Assembly: GCA_963921935.1 (NCBI GenBank)
Contig: OY998178.1
Location: 197,998,862 to 198,062,861, forward strand
Length of the DNA: 64,000 nt
Origin: Galeruca laticollis
Taxonomy: Eukaryota > Arthropoda > Insecta > Coleoptera > Chrysomelidae
Direction: 5' to 3'
Every line of letters starts with the position of its first letter. Position 1 is the first letter of the stretch. Below, one piece after another: positions 21,801-29,000 of the stretch. Under the pieces are notes generated by a model. That model was not told the DNA's origin. It did no database searches and worked only from the letters and a program-made list of their open reading frames with translations. The translations under genes and the position numbers were made by a program.

Positions 21801-24800
21801 TGAACGAACTGAGCGAATCATAATCATATGTTTGGATCCTTTCTACCCCAGTATACCGGTGGGTAAAGGCGATCAGCTGACGGATTGTTTCGTTTGTTTT
21901 TGTTTTCTTTGACCTAAAAAAGGTATTAATTCTTTAAGCCGCGTAGTTGGCAGGTTGCTGGGCCTTCAGATTTTTCCTTTTTGGCTTTTCAATATAAATA
22001 ATAGGTATCTTATTGGCATTAAAATTTTGTTTTTGTTCTCAACGTCTTAAAAAGTTATTAATTCTTTAAGCCGTTTTGGTAATTTTTGCTTGTAGGTATT
22101 AAAATTGTGTAAATAATGAGTGAAAAACAAATTATAGCTTAACAAAAAGCATGAAGACAACTACATGAAAAACAGAAAAATCAACACAAGAAACTAAAGT
22201 AATAAAGATAAAATGTTTTTGTAGGTCAAGTTTTAAGTTTGACATTTCCACAGAAAACAGAAACTGATTAAAATCTCGATCTGGGTTATAATCTGCAATC
22301 AGCTGATAGGTGATCTATTTGATTCAAGATTAATTTCAGAAAAGCCCAAATATAATGTAACTACATCCCTAACATACATATTTTGCCTTCCACTAATATT
22401 ACAAGAACAATTCCTGTCTCTGCCTATGAGAGTGCCTATGAAACTGCTTTGGCGATAAAATCCAACAGCGTTGTTGCCAATCATTTCACTTTAATTTGCT
22501 ACAGCAGTGATGATCTTGAGCATTATCTAGAGATATTAATTTTTTATTATATTCATTGGAGTAAACTTAACTTTTTTCCCACAACATTTTTTAGGATTAA
22601 TAGGCATACATCGATGATATTCTGATTATCCTGATATTTTTTCTCTATGAAATATTGTTTTATCAATTGGATCTTTAATTTCCTTAGAGTAATTTTTTTA
22701 CTATTTATTTTTTGAGAGGCCTTTTCAATTCAACGAAAAAGAATTTCAATATACGAGGCATGTTTTTTAAGCAAGTACCGTTTTGCGATTCCGCTGCCGC
22801 AGCGCTACGTTCGGCGTTCCGCGCTGGTTACCTACATCTCTTGTCTATGCACTGACACTATTACAGTCTGATTCTTCATTATATACGTTGTTTACTGAGT
22901 GTTTAAGATGCCTCCGACAATCGTGAGTCCCGCCGATTGTGAAGTACGATTTCTTAGTGCTAAAGGCGTGAAACCAATCGATATTCATCGTGAGATCTGT
23001 GAAGTTTACGGACAAAACATTATGAGTGATGGAATGGTAAGGAATTGGGTGAGATCATTTAAAGATGACCACACGAATGTGCATGATGAAGAACGGAGTG
23101 GGCGTCCTTCGGTCGTTAATGAAGATTTGGTGCAGAAAGTGGACAAAAGGGTGAGAGAAAACAGACGCTTTACAATTTCATCATTGTGCGATTACTTTCC
23201 TCAATATTCTCGTAGTGTTTTGTATCGCATTGTGACCGAGAACTTGAATTACCGGAAACTGTGTTCACGTTGGGTTCCAAAAATGTTGACGGATTTGCAC
23301 AAAACCCAACGTTTAGACAGTGCACTGACTTTCCTTGAGCGGTAATGAATTAATTAAAAAGGTCTTTATTGGTGTTTGAGGCCCTAATTTACAAATTTCT
23401 AAAAATATATGTATGAATACAATGAACGCCGATGGACTGGCGATTTTTAGATGATTTGCGCTTGTTTCTCGGCATATATGGCTCCTTGCTCAGTGAGCAT
23501 TATCCATTTGTTATGATGTTGTGCTATATCTTTGTCCCTAATATAGTTTTTACTCCCAGAATCTTTCGGCTCAGCTATCCCTGAGCCGAAAGATTCTGGG
23601 AGTCCTTGAGCGGTACCACAATGAAGGTGAAGATTTTTTAGACCAAATTGTTACTGGTGACGAAACATGGGTGGCCTACGTCACACCAGAATCGAAACAA
23701 CAATCCATGGAATGGCGACATTCATCATCACCCAAAAAAGTGAAGTTTAAGCAAACAATTTCTGCCTGGGGAATCATGTGCACAGTTTTTTGGAACAAAA
23801 AAGGAGTATTGCTAGTGGAGTTTCTGCCTCGTAATGAGACAATCAATGCAGCGTCTTATTGTGACATTGAACAATCTGCGTTGTGCAATCCAGAACAAAA
23901 GATATGGCAAGTTGAGTAATTCAAATTCAAATTCAAAGCGACATTCATCATCACCCAAAAAAGTGAAGTTTAAGCAAACAATTTCTGCCCGGGGAATCAT
24001 GTGCACAGTTTTTTGGAACAAAAAAGGAGTATTGCTAGTGGAGTTTCTGCCTCGTAATGAGACAATCAATGCAGCGTCTTATTGTGACATTGAACAATCT
24101 GCGTTGTGCAATCCAGAACAAAAGATATGGCAAGTTGAGTAAGGGTATCGTTTTGCTGCATGACAATGCCCGTCCACATGTGGCTAATCGGACCAAAGAT
24201 CTTATCAAATCTTTTCAATGGGAAACTCTAGATCATCCTCCATACAGCCCTGATCTGGTGCCCAGCGACTACCATTTGTTCCTGTACTTGAAGAAATACC
24301 TGGGCGGTCAGCATCTTCAAGACGATAACGAAGTCAAAACATTTGTGATACAGTGGTTAACAAGTCAGGAGGCAGAATTTTATGAGGAGGGTATTCAAAA
24401 ACTGGTGCCACATTATGACAAGTGCCTCAATATTCACAGAAATTATGTAGAAACGTAGATTAAGGTACAGGATTTCATGTAAAAATAAAATTATTGCGAT
24501 ATCTTTGCACGTCTTTTTTTAATTCCAAAACGGCACTTACTTAAAAAACATGCCTCGTATTTTGCAATAACCCACTAATTTGATTATTAATTAATACTGA
24601 ATATTACTCCTTTGGTCAGTATACAAAAAATCAACTTTTTTACATGTAAACATCTAATTTAGTTGGCCTATAAAATCTCTTTACATCAGTCACAATCTAC
24701 ATTTGTAGTGCTGGACTATATCTACATACCTTCTATACTAGTATTGTCTATTTCCTGTTTAACAGCTCTAGTTGCTTGGGATATACTTTGAAATGCCCCA

Positions 24801-25278
24801 GTTTTACTAATTTCTTGAGCTGTTTCACTTAATTTGTGAGTAGTTCTACCAACTTCTTCTGTAAACTTTCCTGCTTTTTTGGCCAAATCAGATTTACTAG
24901 CTTCGTCTATTACTCCTCTAATTTTCTGTTTAACTGAACCTAAACTGTCTTTAAAAACTTCACTACCTTTACTGGCCTCTTTCTCTACAGATTCAAATTT
25001 TTGTCGAGCAGCTTTCAATGCATCACTTTGTTCTAATTTTTGAGCCTCCTCTCGAAATTTTTTTAACGATTCTTTCATCTCTTTATTTTTCGACATCTCT
25101 TCCTTGAAATTTTCATAAAGGCGGCCAATAAAAGAAGACCTCTTAGCGGGTTGTTGAGAATATTGTCGAAACTAAATAATATGAATTACATTAGTACTAA
25201 TTCAGTTAGTAAACACTAGAGAAAACTTACCCCATTGTTAATAAAAATTAGGAATGAAACTCTATGAAATCCATACAT
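6063..25278 (-). CDS. Tim44: TIM44, mitochondrial import inner membrane translocase subunit (whole gene span, three coding exons)
   Basis: TIM44 is a peripheral matrix protein that tethers mtHsp70 to the TIM23 channel and drives presequence protein import. Joining 25278-25231, 25171-24730 and 6823-6063 gives 1251 nt including the stop, or 416 residues, close to the roughly 450 of the human protein. The protein has a short N-terminal presequence, then a charged Lys/Glu-rich coiled-coil region (KNKEMKESLKKFREEAQKLE), then the compact C-terminal Tim44 domain. Introns are phase 0 (25172-25230) and phase 1 (6824-24729), both GT-AG. No frame breaks were seen. The second intron is 17.9 kb and full of transposons, while the gene itself appears intact. 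It is transcribed divergently from ETFDH. Confidence 0.93.
8473..9690 (+). pseudogene. LINE ORF1, DUF4780-type RNA-binding protein, two stops
   Basis: The frame opens at ATG 8473 and closes at TAG 9688-9690. It has in-frame stops near 8554 (TAA) and 8724 (TAG), the latter just after KYLRLLNQGISPEEARKQV, which matches KHLLKHGLSYEEERQQAL in the copy at 54.4 kb. From about 8887 it carries the DUF4780-like core: VGIMPKDYPGVILEAEQL, a STDWL motif, WEGPELVARSGDDIPKPVTI and LRFGRIPVSRLGKK. A Ser/Gly/Glu-rich tail follows. ORF1 proteins of LINEs coat their RNA and help deliver it to the nucleus. Identification of the domain is from memory of insect LINE-associated proteins. Confidence 0.65.
9783..12062 (+). 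pseudogene. LINE ORF2: endonuclease, deleted RT, RNase H, zinc finger
   Basis: In order: APE endonuclease (LDIVLIQEPWISKEG; IIGCDANAHNTVWGS; SLSDHRIIEFRI); the RT entry region (WAIRTFQPYKSPGVDGIFPA; SFRPICLTSFLLKSM); then HAYRAGRSTETA. Here, near 11375, the sequence jumps directly to RNase H (ISIHSDSQAAIKAL; GVPGHSGITGNEGAN). The RT palm with its YxDD box and the thumb are therefore absent. The C-terminal finger CRFCGEGDETPDHLVQEC ends at TAG 12060-12062. Frame changes occur near 10546, 11166 and 11640. The RNase H domain places it in the LOA/I/R1-like group. The copy could only have been mobilised in trans if the deletion predates insertion. Confidence 0.75.
12153..13196. other. AT-rich intron sequence, nothing recognised
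   Basis: TIM44 intron between the LINE target duplication and the tandem repeat. Only short frames occur and none shows a family motif. Confidence 0.4.
13197..13490. repeat. Two tandem units (period 173 bp) of an interspersed repeat
   Basis: TGGTGAGCTGAAAAT begins units at 13201 and 13374. Both continue with a TAGGGT block, TTCARTCATAA, TTGGTGACTTGTTG and a CGGAGGCTG block. The same family occurs in inverted orientation at about 27715-27965 in ETFDH intron 2. Confidence 0.65.
13491..14029. other. Intron sequence, nothing assignable
   Basis: AT-rich. Bases 13950-14015 (AATTCCACAATATATTG and onward to TTAAAAAATTGACAAT) resemble 19690-19745 inside the palindromic mariner-like element, so part of this stretch may be an old relative of that element. 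Confidence 0.3.
14030..16165 (+). pseudogene. RTE-like LINE relic (endonuclease end and RT), many stops
   Basis: Translated pieces in order: an endonuclease end near 14090-14130 (IIDYIVYTQN); the post-endonuclease linker at 14408-14653 (RDWWNNEVQQMIKEMKIAYK); RT pieces at 15180-15780 with IKHGDSVSPLLFILVM, LLYVDDIVLIANS (YVDD catalytic box) and KMEINTNKTKYMIIN; and a C-terminal LNWYGHIMRM. It ends with a CAAGAAGAAGAAAATAAGAAG tail resembling the tail of the RTE at 3735. Multiple stops and indels show an old copy. A near-identical inverted copy is at 63050-64000. Confidence 0.65.
16166..16585. repeat. Unique-looking flank duplicated (inverted) at 62746-63050
   Basis: This segment lies between the RTE relic and the Tc1-like terminal repeat. 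It recurs as the reverse complement at 62746-63050, for example TGTGACTAGTCACAT at 16410-16424 versus GTGACTAGTCACATA at 62909-62923. Roughly 110 bp at 16171-16283 are absent from the other copy. Confidence 0.7.
16983..17638 (+). repeat. Left inverted arm of the 3.7-kb element
   Basis: Reverse complement of 20019-20690. Shared landmarks include TTCGCTAACAGGAT near both a proximal and a distal site, ATGCGAAATAAAATTTGTA, and CTGGAAATTGTTCTAGTTTTC, after which similarity stops abruptly at 17638. Confidence 0.8.
17931..19011 (-). pseudogene. Mariner-like transposase (IS630/Tc1/mariner DDE), stops and frameshifts
   Basis: From 19011 on the minus strand the frame begins MSMHVHHKVQIVKWYYQGHS with a helix-turn-helix (KKQVRTVIKNFEEHGCVN). 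After a stop near 18787 the second helix-turn-helix follows (STHISKDFDVDPKTIRTVLK). The catalytic core at 18604-18113 shows ILFTDESTFPIHGAHN (first Asp), NVWAGILGDHLIGPFFIDG, WYQHDGWASHNYRLAIN (second Asp) and RWPARSPDLAPNDFF (third Asp). The C-terminus ends in LAQNGDLFEHLI at 17931. Breaks fall near 18787, 18640-18600 and 18120. All three catalytic acidic residues survive, but the protein is not continuous. Confidence 0.75.
20019..20690 (-). repeat. Right inverted arm of the 3.7-kb element
   Basis: Inverted partner of 16983-17638, beginning GAAAACTAGAACAATTTCCA at 20019 and ending at the TA site. A further partial copy in direct orientation (ATATAGTGAATT, GAATTATTTCTTTGTAAATT) lies at about 19605-19670. 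Confidence 0.8.
21722..22347. mobile_element. 626-bp non-autonomous DNA element with short inverted ends
   Basis: Comparison with the uninterrupted copy at 26940-27000 shows that this block splits the Tc1-like N-terminal region. The ends GGGCCTTTCGGAAA (21722) and the complement of TTTCAGAAAAGCCC (ending 22347) form imperfect terminal repeats. No coding capacity was seen. Inside are a 22-bp perfect palindrome centred on GTTAAC (21738-21759) and a direct repeat GTATTAATTCTTTAAGCCG near 21920, repeated near 22050 as GTTATTAATTCTTTAAGCCG. Superfamily (Harbinger or hAT) and target duplication are uncertain. Confidence 0.55.
23345..23603 (-). mobile_element. 259-bp truncated retro-insert with 23-bp foldback at its 5' end
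   Basis: The 12-mer CCTTGAGCGGTA at 23333-23344 and 23604-23615 is a target duplication. On the minus strand the insert starts with a perfect 23-bp hairpin (23603-23581 against 23574-23552, 6-nt loop), then encodes YIRDKDIAQHHNKWIMLTEQ followed by GAIYAEKQAQII and a stop. It ends with a 3' tail carrying AATAAA at about 23365. This is the layout of a 5'-truncated retrotransposed 3' end; the source gene or LINE was not identified. Confidence 0.7.
23715..24142 (+). repeat. Tandem duplication, two 205-bp copies
   Basis: 23715-23919 and 23938-24142 are nearly identical (one difference noted, CTGG versus CCGG near 23767 and 23990). An 18-bp spacer of three TTCAAA hexamers separates them. Both lie inside mariner transposase coding sequence. 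Confidence 0.9.
24730..25171 (-). CDS. Tim44: TIM44 coding exon 2 (coiled-coil region)
   Basis: After a TTTAG acceptor the exon reads FRQYSQQPAKRSSFIGRLYE, then a long run rich in Lys, Glu and Ala typical of the TIM44 N-terminal half that contacts mtHsp70 and the TIM23 complex. It continues through KSDLAKKAGKFTEEVGRTTH to DNTSIEG. It ends in phase 1 at GAAG followed by the donor GTATGT (24729-24724). The Tc1-like transposon begins only 13 nt into the following intron, with the donor hexamer untouched. Confidence 0.92.
25231..25278 (-). CDS. Tim44: TIM44 coding exon 1 (presequence)
   Basis: Sixteen codons start at the ATG complementary to 25276-25278 and read MYGFHRVSFLIFINNG, hydrophobic with a basic residue as expected for the start of a matrix-targeting signal. 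The exon ends at a canonical GTAAGT donor (minus strand, 25230-25225), phase 0. The start was chosen because the exon joins in frame to FRQYSQQ of exon 2, and no other upstream ATG with a donor was seen. Confidence 0.75.
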
Positions 25279-26044
25279 CTTCAATTATGTATATTTGTTC
25301 GTCACGTTCTTAAGATACATAACCTTAAAATAAATATTTATAAATGTTTATATTTTACTGGGTTGTTATATATTGTAATAGAAAAGGAAATTGGCCAGTA
25401 AATAAAAGTAATTGTATACGTTTGACAAAAAAATTATTTTTGTGACATTTTTATTGACCAGATTGACATACAAATTGGATAAGTTTTAAGGTTAGGTTGG
25501 TTGTTAGTTTACGTATTACGTAATACTTAAAAGTACACTGGGACAGTATAGTTCAGTACGGGTACGGTTTAGATCTTTGGGTTTGTTCCAACTGAAGTGT
25601 TCCAACCGTTTTTGGACCGTACAACTTCAGTAACGCGGCATATTTGTTGTCAATTACAACCATTGAATAAAAAGTACTTTTTATTCAATGATTACAACAT
25701 TATATTCACTATTCAGCCATAGAAATTATATATAACTTCTATGTATTCAGCAGGTCAACTGGGATTTGTATCGTACACGTGTTTATTTCTCTGTGATACA
25801 TGTACGGTTATAGTGTCAGTTGGAACATATCTAAAAGGTCTATTGCCGTGTAAAATGTTCTGGGCAACAAAACAAACACAGTTTTTCTGACTTATCTTTT
25901 GTTTTTCATTTAAATTATTACAGCTGATAACTTCGTGAATATAAAGTCCACTGGCCACCTTTGACGAAAATTTTTAAATTTGTTTCCTGTTATGTTATTT
26001 GCTTTATAATTTTATTAAGGAACAAAATTAATGAAGATTGAAGA
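25279..26044. promoter_or_regulatory. Divergent TIM44 / ETFDH promoter interval
   Basis: The interval between the two divergent start codons holds no coding sequence and must contain both 5' UTRs and transcription starts. It includes a 29-bp imperfect palindrome at 25662-25690 (arms CATTGAATAAAA / TTTTATTCAATG around AGTAC). No TATA box or named operator can be assigned. Both products act in mitochondria, which would suit shared control; that is inference. Confidence 0.5.
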
Positions 26045-26078
26045 ATGTTATCAAAATTAAAAACGACATCCAAACTAG
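26045..26078 (+). CDS. ETFDH: ETFDH exon 1
   Basis: ATG at 26045 reads MLSKLKTTSKL, basic and amphipathic as for a matrix presequence. The exon ends in phase 1 before GTTCGT (26079), a weak but valid GT donor. The start is chosen because the frame joins exon 2 and it is the first ATG of the divergent interval on this strand with a usable donor. Confidence 0.75.
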
Positions 26079-29000
26079 GTTCGTATTTAAAAATGTAATT
26101 TTAATTACACGTTTTATATGAATATTTTCTCAGATTAGCGTATATGTAATAAATTTACTGTAATAGTTTGACCCATGGTTTAACCTTTGCACTTTTACCA
26201 ATACACTTAAGTTAATACTTTTAATTTACGTTTTAGCAAAACAGGTGCATGTTCTGGTCAAACATTATTCACAAATTACAACTCACTATACAATATATCC
26301 AAGGGAAAAAGATCCAAGATGGAAGGGTAAGTATTTGTTTACATATATTTCTAGATTACTCATTATAAATAGTCATCAAAGTTGGCTACATCTTTTCAAT
26401 TATTGTAATTGAGCCAATTTTAAAATGAATTAACATTCTGAACAAATCACAGGAGATACCTACATACAAAATTCTTGTGTTTATTATTAAATAATGTAGT
26501 CCAATATAAGTTTATTTAAAGTTAAGGTACCTATAAGTATTTCACAAGCAAAATGTTAGAAGAGTACTGTTGTAGTCCAGTACCAAAAATGTTGATAGTG
26601 ACTCATGTTGTTAAGAGATTTTATAGGCCACACAAATTAGACATTTACCTGTAAAAAAGTTGATTTTAATAGTTGTTGATTTTTTGAATAGCGAAATCTA
26701 TTTAATATCTTAGAATCTTACAAAACCCTATTTTCAATAATTTGACTAGTCTATCTTTAAACTGTTCAAATATCTTCAAAGCGAAGGTAAAATAGAACGT
26801 TGTCAGCGTGTATGATTCAACTCAAATTATCAGAATAGTTGTAGTTTATATCTTTTTCTAAAGGTAGATAATGTCTGAGATCATCATTGCCATCGCAGAT
26901 TAAAGCCACAGGAATTGTTTGTAATATTAGTGGAAGGCAAAATATGAGTGTCGGGGATGTAATTACATTATGTAGTATTTTGACAAAAATTTCCGAAGCT
27001 AGTATGTACAGAGTAATTAAAACAAGGGATGAAACAAACTATATTAATATTTCAAAGTCTGAAAGTAGAGGAAAAAAACAAATAAAATTGGAAGATATAC
27101 CCAAATAGGTCATTCGTCGTGCAGTATGTGAATTTTTTATAAACGGAATTACCAATTGTAAAGAAAATTGCTTCTTCTCTTCAATCTAATGGAAATCTTC
27201 GAAAAATATCAAAATGTGTTTTGTTACATAATTTGGGTGAAACGAACTTCAGGTATTTATAGAGAAAGAGGAATAGTATGCTTATTGAAAAAGAGAAAAT
27301 CATTTATAGTGCAGAACATATCTGAAAAAAATTGCAGTGTTTTGAAGAGATGGTAGAAAAATATATAATAAAGATTAAACTTGAAATGCCGTATTACAAC
27401 CCATATGGGTAGTGACTTAGGATTTGTTGAAGGACGTTTAAATGCATTTGTTTCTAAAAAGACTGGTGAATATCATGAGGAAATGGATGCAGAACACTAT
27501 GAAATGATTTTCAGATATTCTTTTAAAAATTGAACCAAGATCTGGTATTGTTATGGATAATGCTCCATACCACACAACCTGTTGAACAGTTACTAACCAC
27601 CAAATGGAGGAAAGCTTGCAGATTGGCTTACTATGAAAAATATTAAAGTCAATGAACCAATTTTGAAAAATCGAGTTACTAAACTTAGCTTGGTGTTGAC
27701 ACCTGGAATCGATGGTAATTTTTTGAGAAATTTCAGTTTGTTAGGAGGATACAACCTCCGGAGTATATACTAGTGACCAATTTTATGATTGGATATTATT
27801 CAGGACGTGTAACAAATGAACCCAATTTATTTTCAGCTCGTCAGAGCTAGTACAATGGGTCCCATTAATCCAGATATTCTACATTTTTTGATAATTTTTG
27901 GCAGTTTTTGGTAATTTTTAGAGAATTTTCGGTTTGTTAGCATGATATAGCCTCCGGAGTGTATACTTTTAATCTTTATCAGAAAAGCTACGTTGAACCT
28001 CTCTGCGAAGATTCTCATTGTTGACTGCATTTGAAGGTACTTTATTGATGATCTGCAAAATATTTTGGCGGATTAATCTTCTTAAAGTGGTTAGCTCCAA
28101 ACGTTTTCTGAGAAATGGTTCAACTATAGCCATTCTCAGATCTTTTAAAAATGTTCTGCGACAATTTTATAAAATTCGACCTATTTAAATAATTGAAATC
28201 GCCTGAATTTTCTACGTCGATTGGTATATGTTTTGCGTTAGTTTGATGACTTTTGTGTCGTTTATCCCGGCGATGATTTTAATAATTGGGGGTGTTTTTT
28301 TACTAACCTACAGAAATAATATATTGGTAGTTAGATAAAATCTCAAATCAGAAACTGAAGTTTAGCTAGTTTTATCTGATTTCGAATTTATATCATGTCC
28401 ATTATATCTTGCTTTGTTTTGATGTATTAATACTAAAATATTTACTTATCCTGTTTTCTTTGTTCAAAAACTTCATGAAATGGTATTTATCATTTTTTAC
28501 TTTACTCCTGTGACAAAGAATTGTACACATTTTCATTTGAGTAAACATTGTTGCTTAACATTTATTGCCTGTAGAAGTTATTTATTATTTTACATTTTTA
28601 TGTGTGTTATTCAATTAAATTGAATAACAAATCCGTTACAAACAAGAAAGTTATTATACAACAATCTTTTTAGTTAATTTGCTATTTCTATTTTTTATCA
28701 GGAAAGTACAAACACTAACAAATGTATGAATGAAACGATGACTGAGGTTTTAAAATCCACTGTAGAACCACTGTCACTAGATGCCAATATACCATTTGAG
28801 GAAAATGAAGAATCTGTTTATACTGATTTGCAGCAGTATATTCCTACATCATGTGCATTGACAAATCCATCTTTAAATTCCATTGAAAATGTATCTGGTA
28901 CAAATGGTGTCAAATCAGCAAAGGTATTGAAAATATCTTCAGGTTCAAAAATATTTCAACAAGAGAGTTCTACGAAGTATCGTCAAGGAAAATAAAGTCG

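Larger units (their letters stand above)
16856..22484 (-). pseudogene. Tc1-like transposase (DDE_3 type) in four pieces, inactive
   Basis: The N-terminal DNA-binding region is at 22484-22350 (CNISGRQNMYVRDVVTLY) and resumes at 21720. The catalytic region then reads GTWLNEGQNVIKNW, GKEKHFIISHIGTDSGFIAG and GLNAFASKKTGDY near 21360-21140. After a small deletion come VIVKDNAPYHRQGVEQLP, KWRKAQIADWLTKKNIKF, and LPPYHCKLNSIELKMVQLK preceded by a stop. The end of the protein is split by the 3.7-kb element at CIKCIEH and resumes at 16980 with KEERNIWNHDLIEITIEP, closing at TAG 16858-16856. The family cuts and pastes at TA dinucleotides. Stops and deletions make it dead. Confidence 0.75.
22899..24458 (+). 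pseudogene. mariner DD34D transposase, disrupted
   Basis: The product is a cut-and-paste transposase acting on the TA-flanked ends at 22754 and 24557. The start region reads MPPTIVSPADCEVRFLSAKG and KPIDIHREICEVYGQN (first helix-turn-helix), then RFTISSLCDYFPQYSRSVLY and the WVPKMLT motif. After the insert the catalytic part shows TGDETWVAYVTPESKQQSM (Asp 1), LLHDNARPHVANRTKDLI (Asp 2) and HPPYSPDLVPSDYHLFLYLK (Asp 3), ending at 24458. Two events break the frame: the retro-insert 23345-23603 and the duplication 23715-24142. Outside these the sequence reads cleanly, so both seem to be recent relative to the element's arrival. Confidence 0.85.
22754..24557 (+). mobile_element. mariner transposon
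   Basis: Inverted ends CGAGGCATGTTTTTTAAGCA at 22754 and its complement ending at 24557, with TA on both sides (22752-22753 and 24558-24559). It carries one transposase gene interrupted by a 259-bp retro-insert and an internal 223-bp-period duplication. It lies in the 5' non-coding part of the Tc1-like element. Confidence 0.88.
16586..24716 (-). mobile_element. Tc1/mariner-superfamily (Tc1-like) element, about 2 kb native, carrying three insertions
   Basis: Terminal inverted repeats are visible: left TCCAGTACCACAATTGTAGA at 16586, right (complement) GTCCAGCACTACAAATGTAG ending at 24716, each flanked by TA (16584-16585 and 24717-24718). The transposase runs on the minus strand in pieces. Three insertions interrupt it: 16983-20690, 21722-22347 and 22754-24557. 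Subtracting them leaves about 2 kb, normal for this family. Related copies are at 26575-27697 (plus), 47560-48770 (plus, N-terminal part only) and 61961-62743 (plus, 3' part). Confidence 0.8.
6824..24729 (-). other. TIM44 intron 2, 17.9 kb, filled by nested transposons
   Basis: The donor is GTATGT (24729-24724) and the acceptor ATTTTAG (6830-6824); the exons on both sides join in phase 1. Contents listed separately: LOA-like LINE, RTE relic, tandem repeats and the Tc1-like composite. Bases 6824-7892 are AT-rich with nothing recognisable. Confidence 0.85.
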
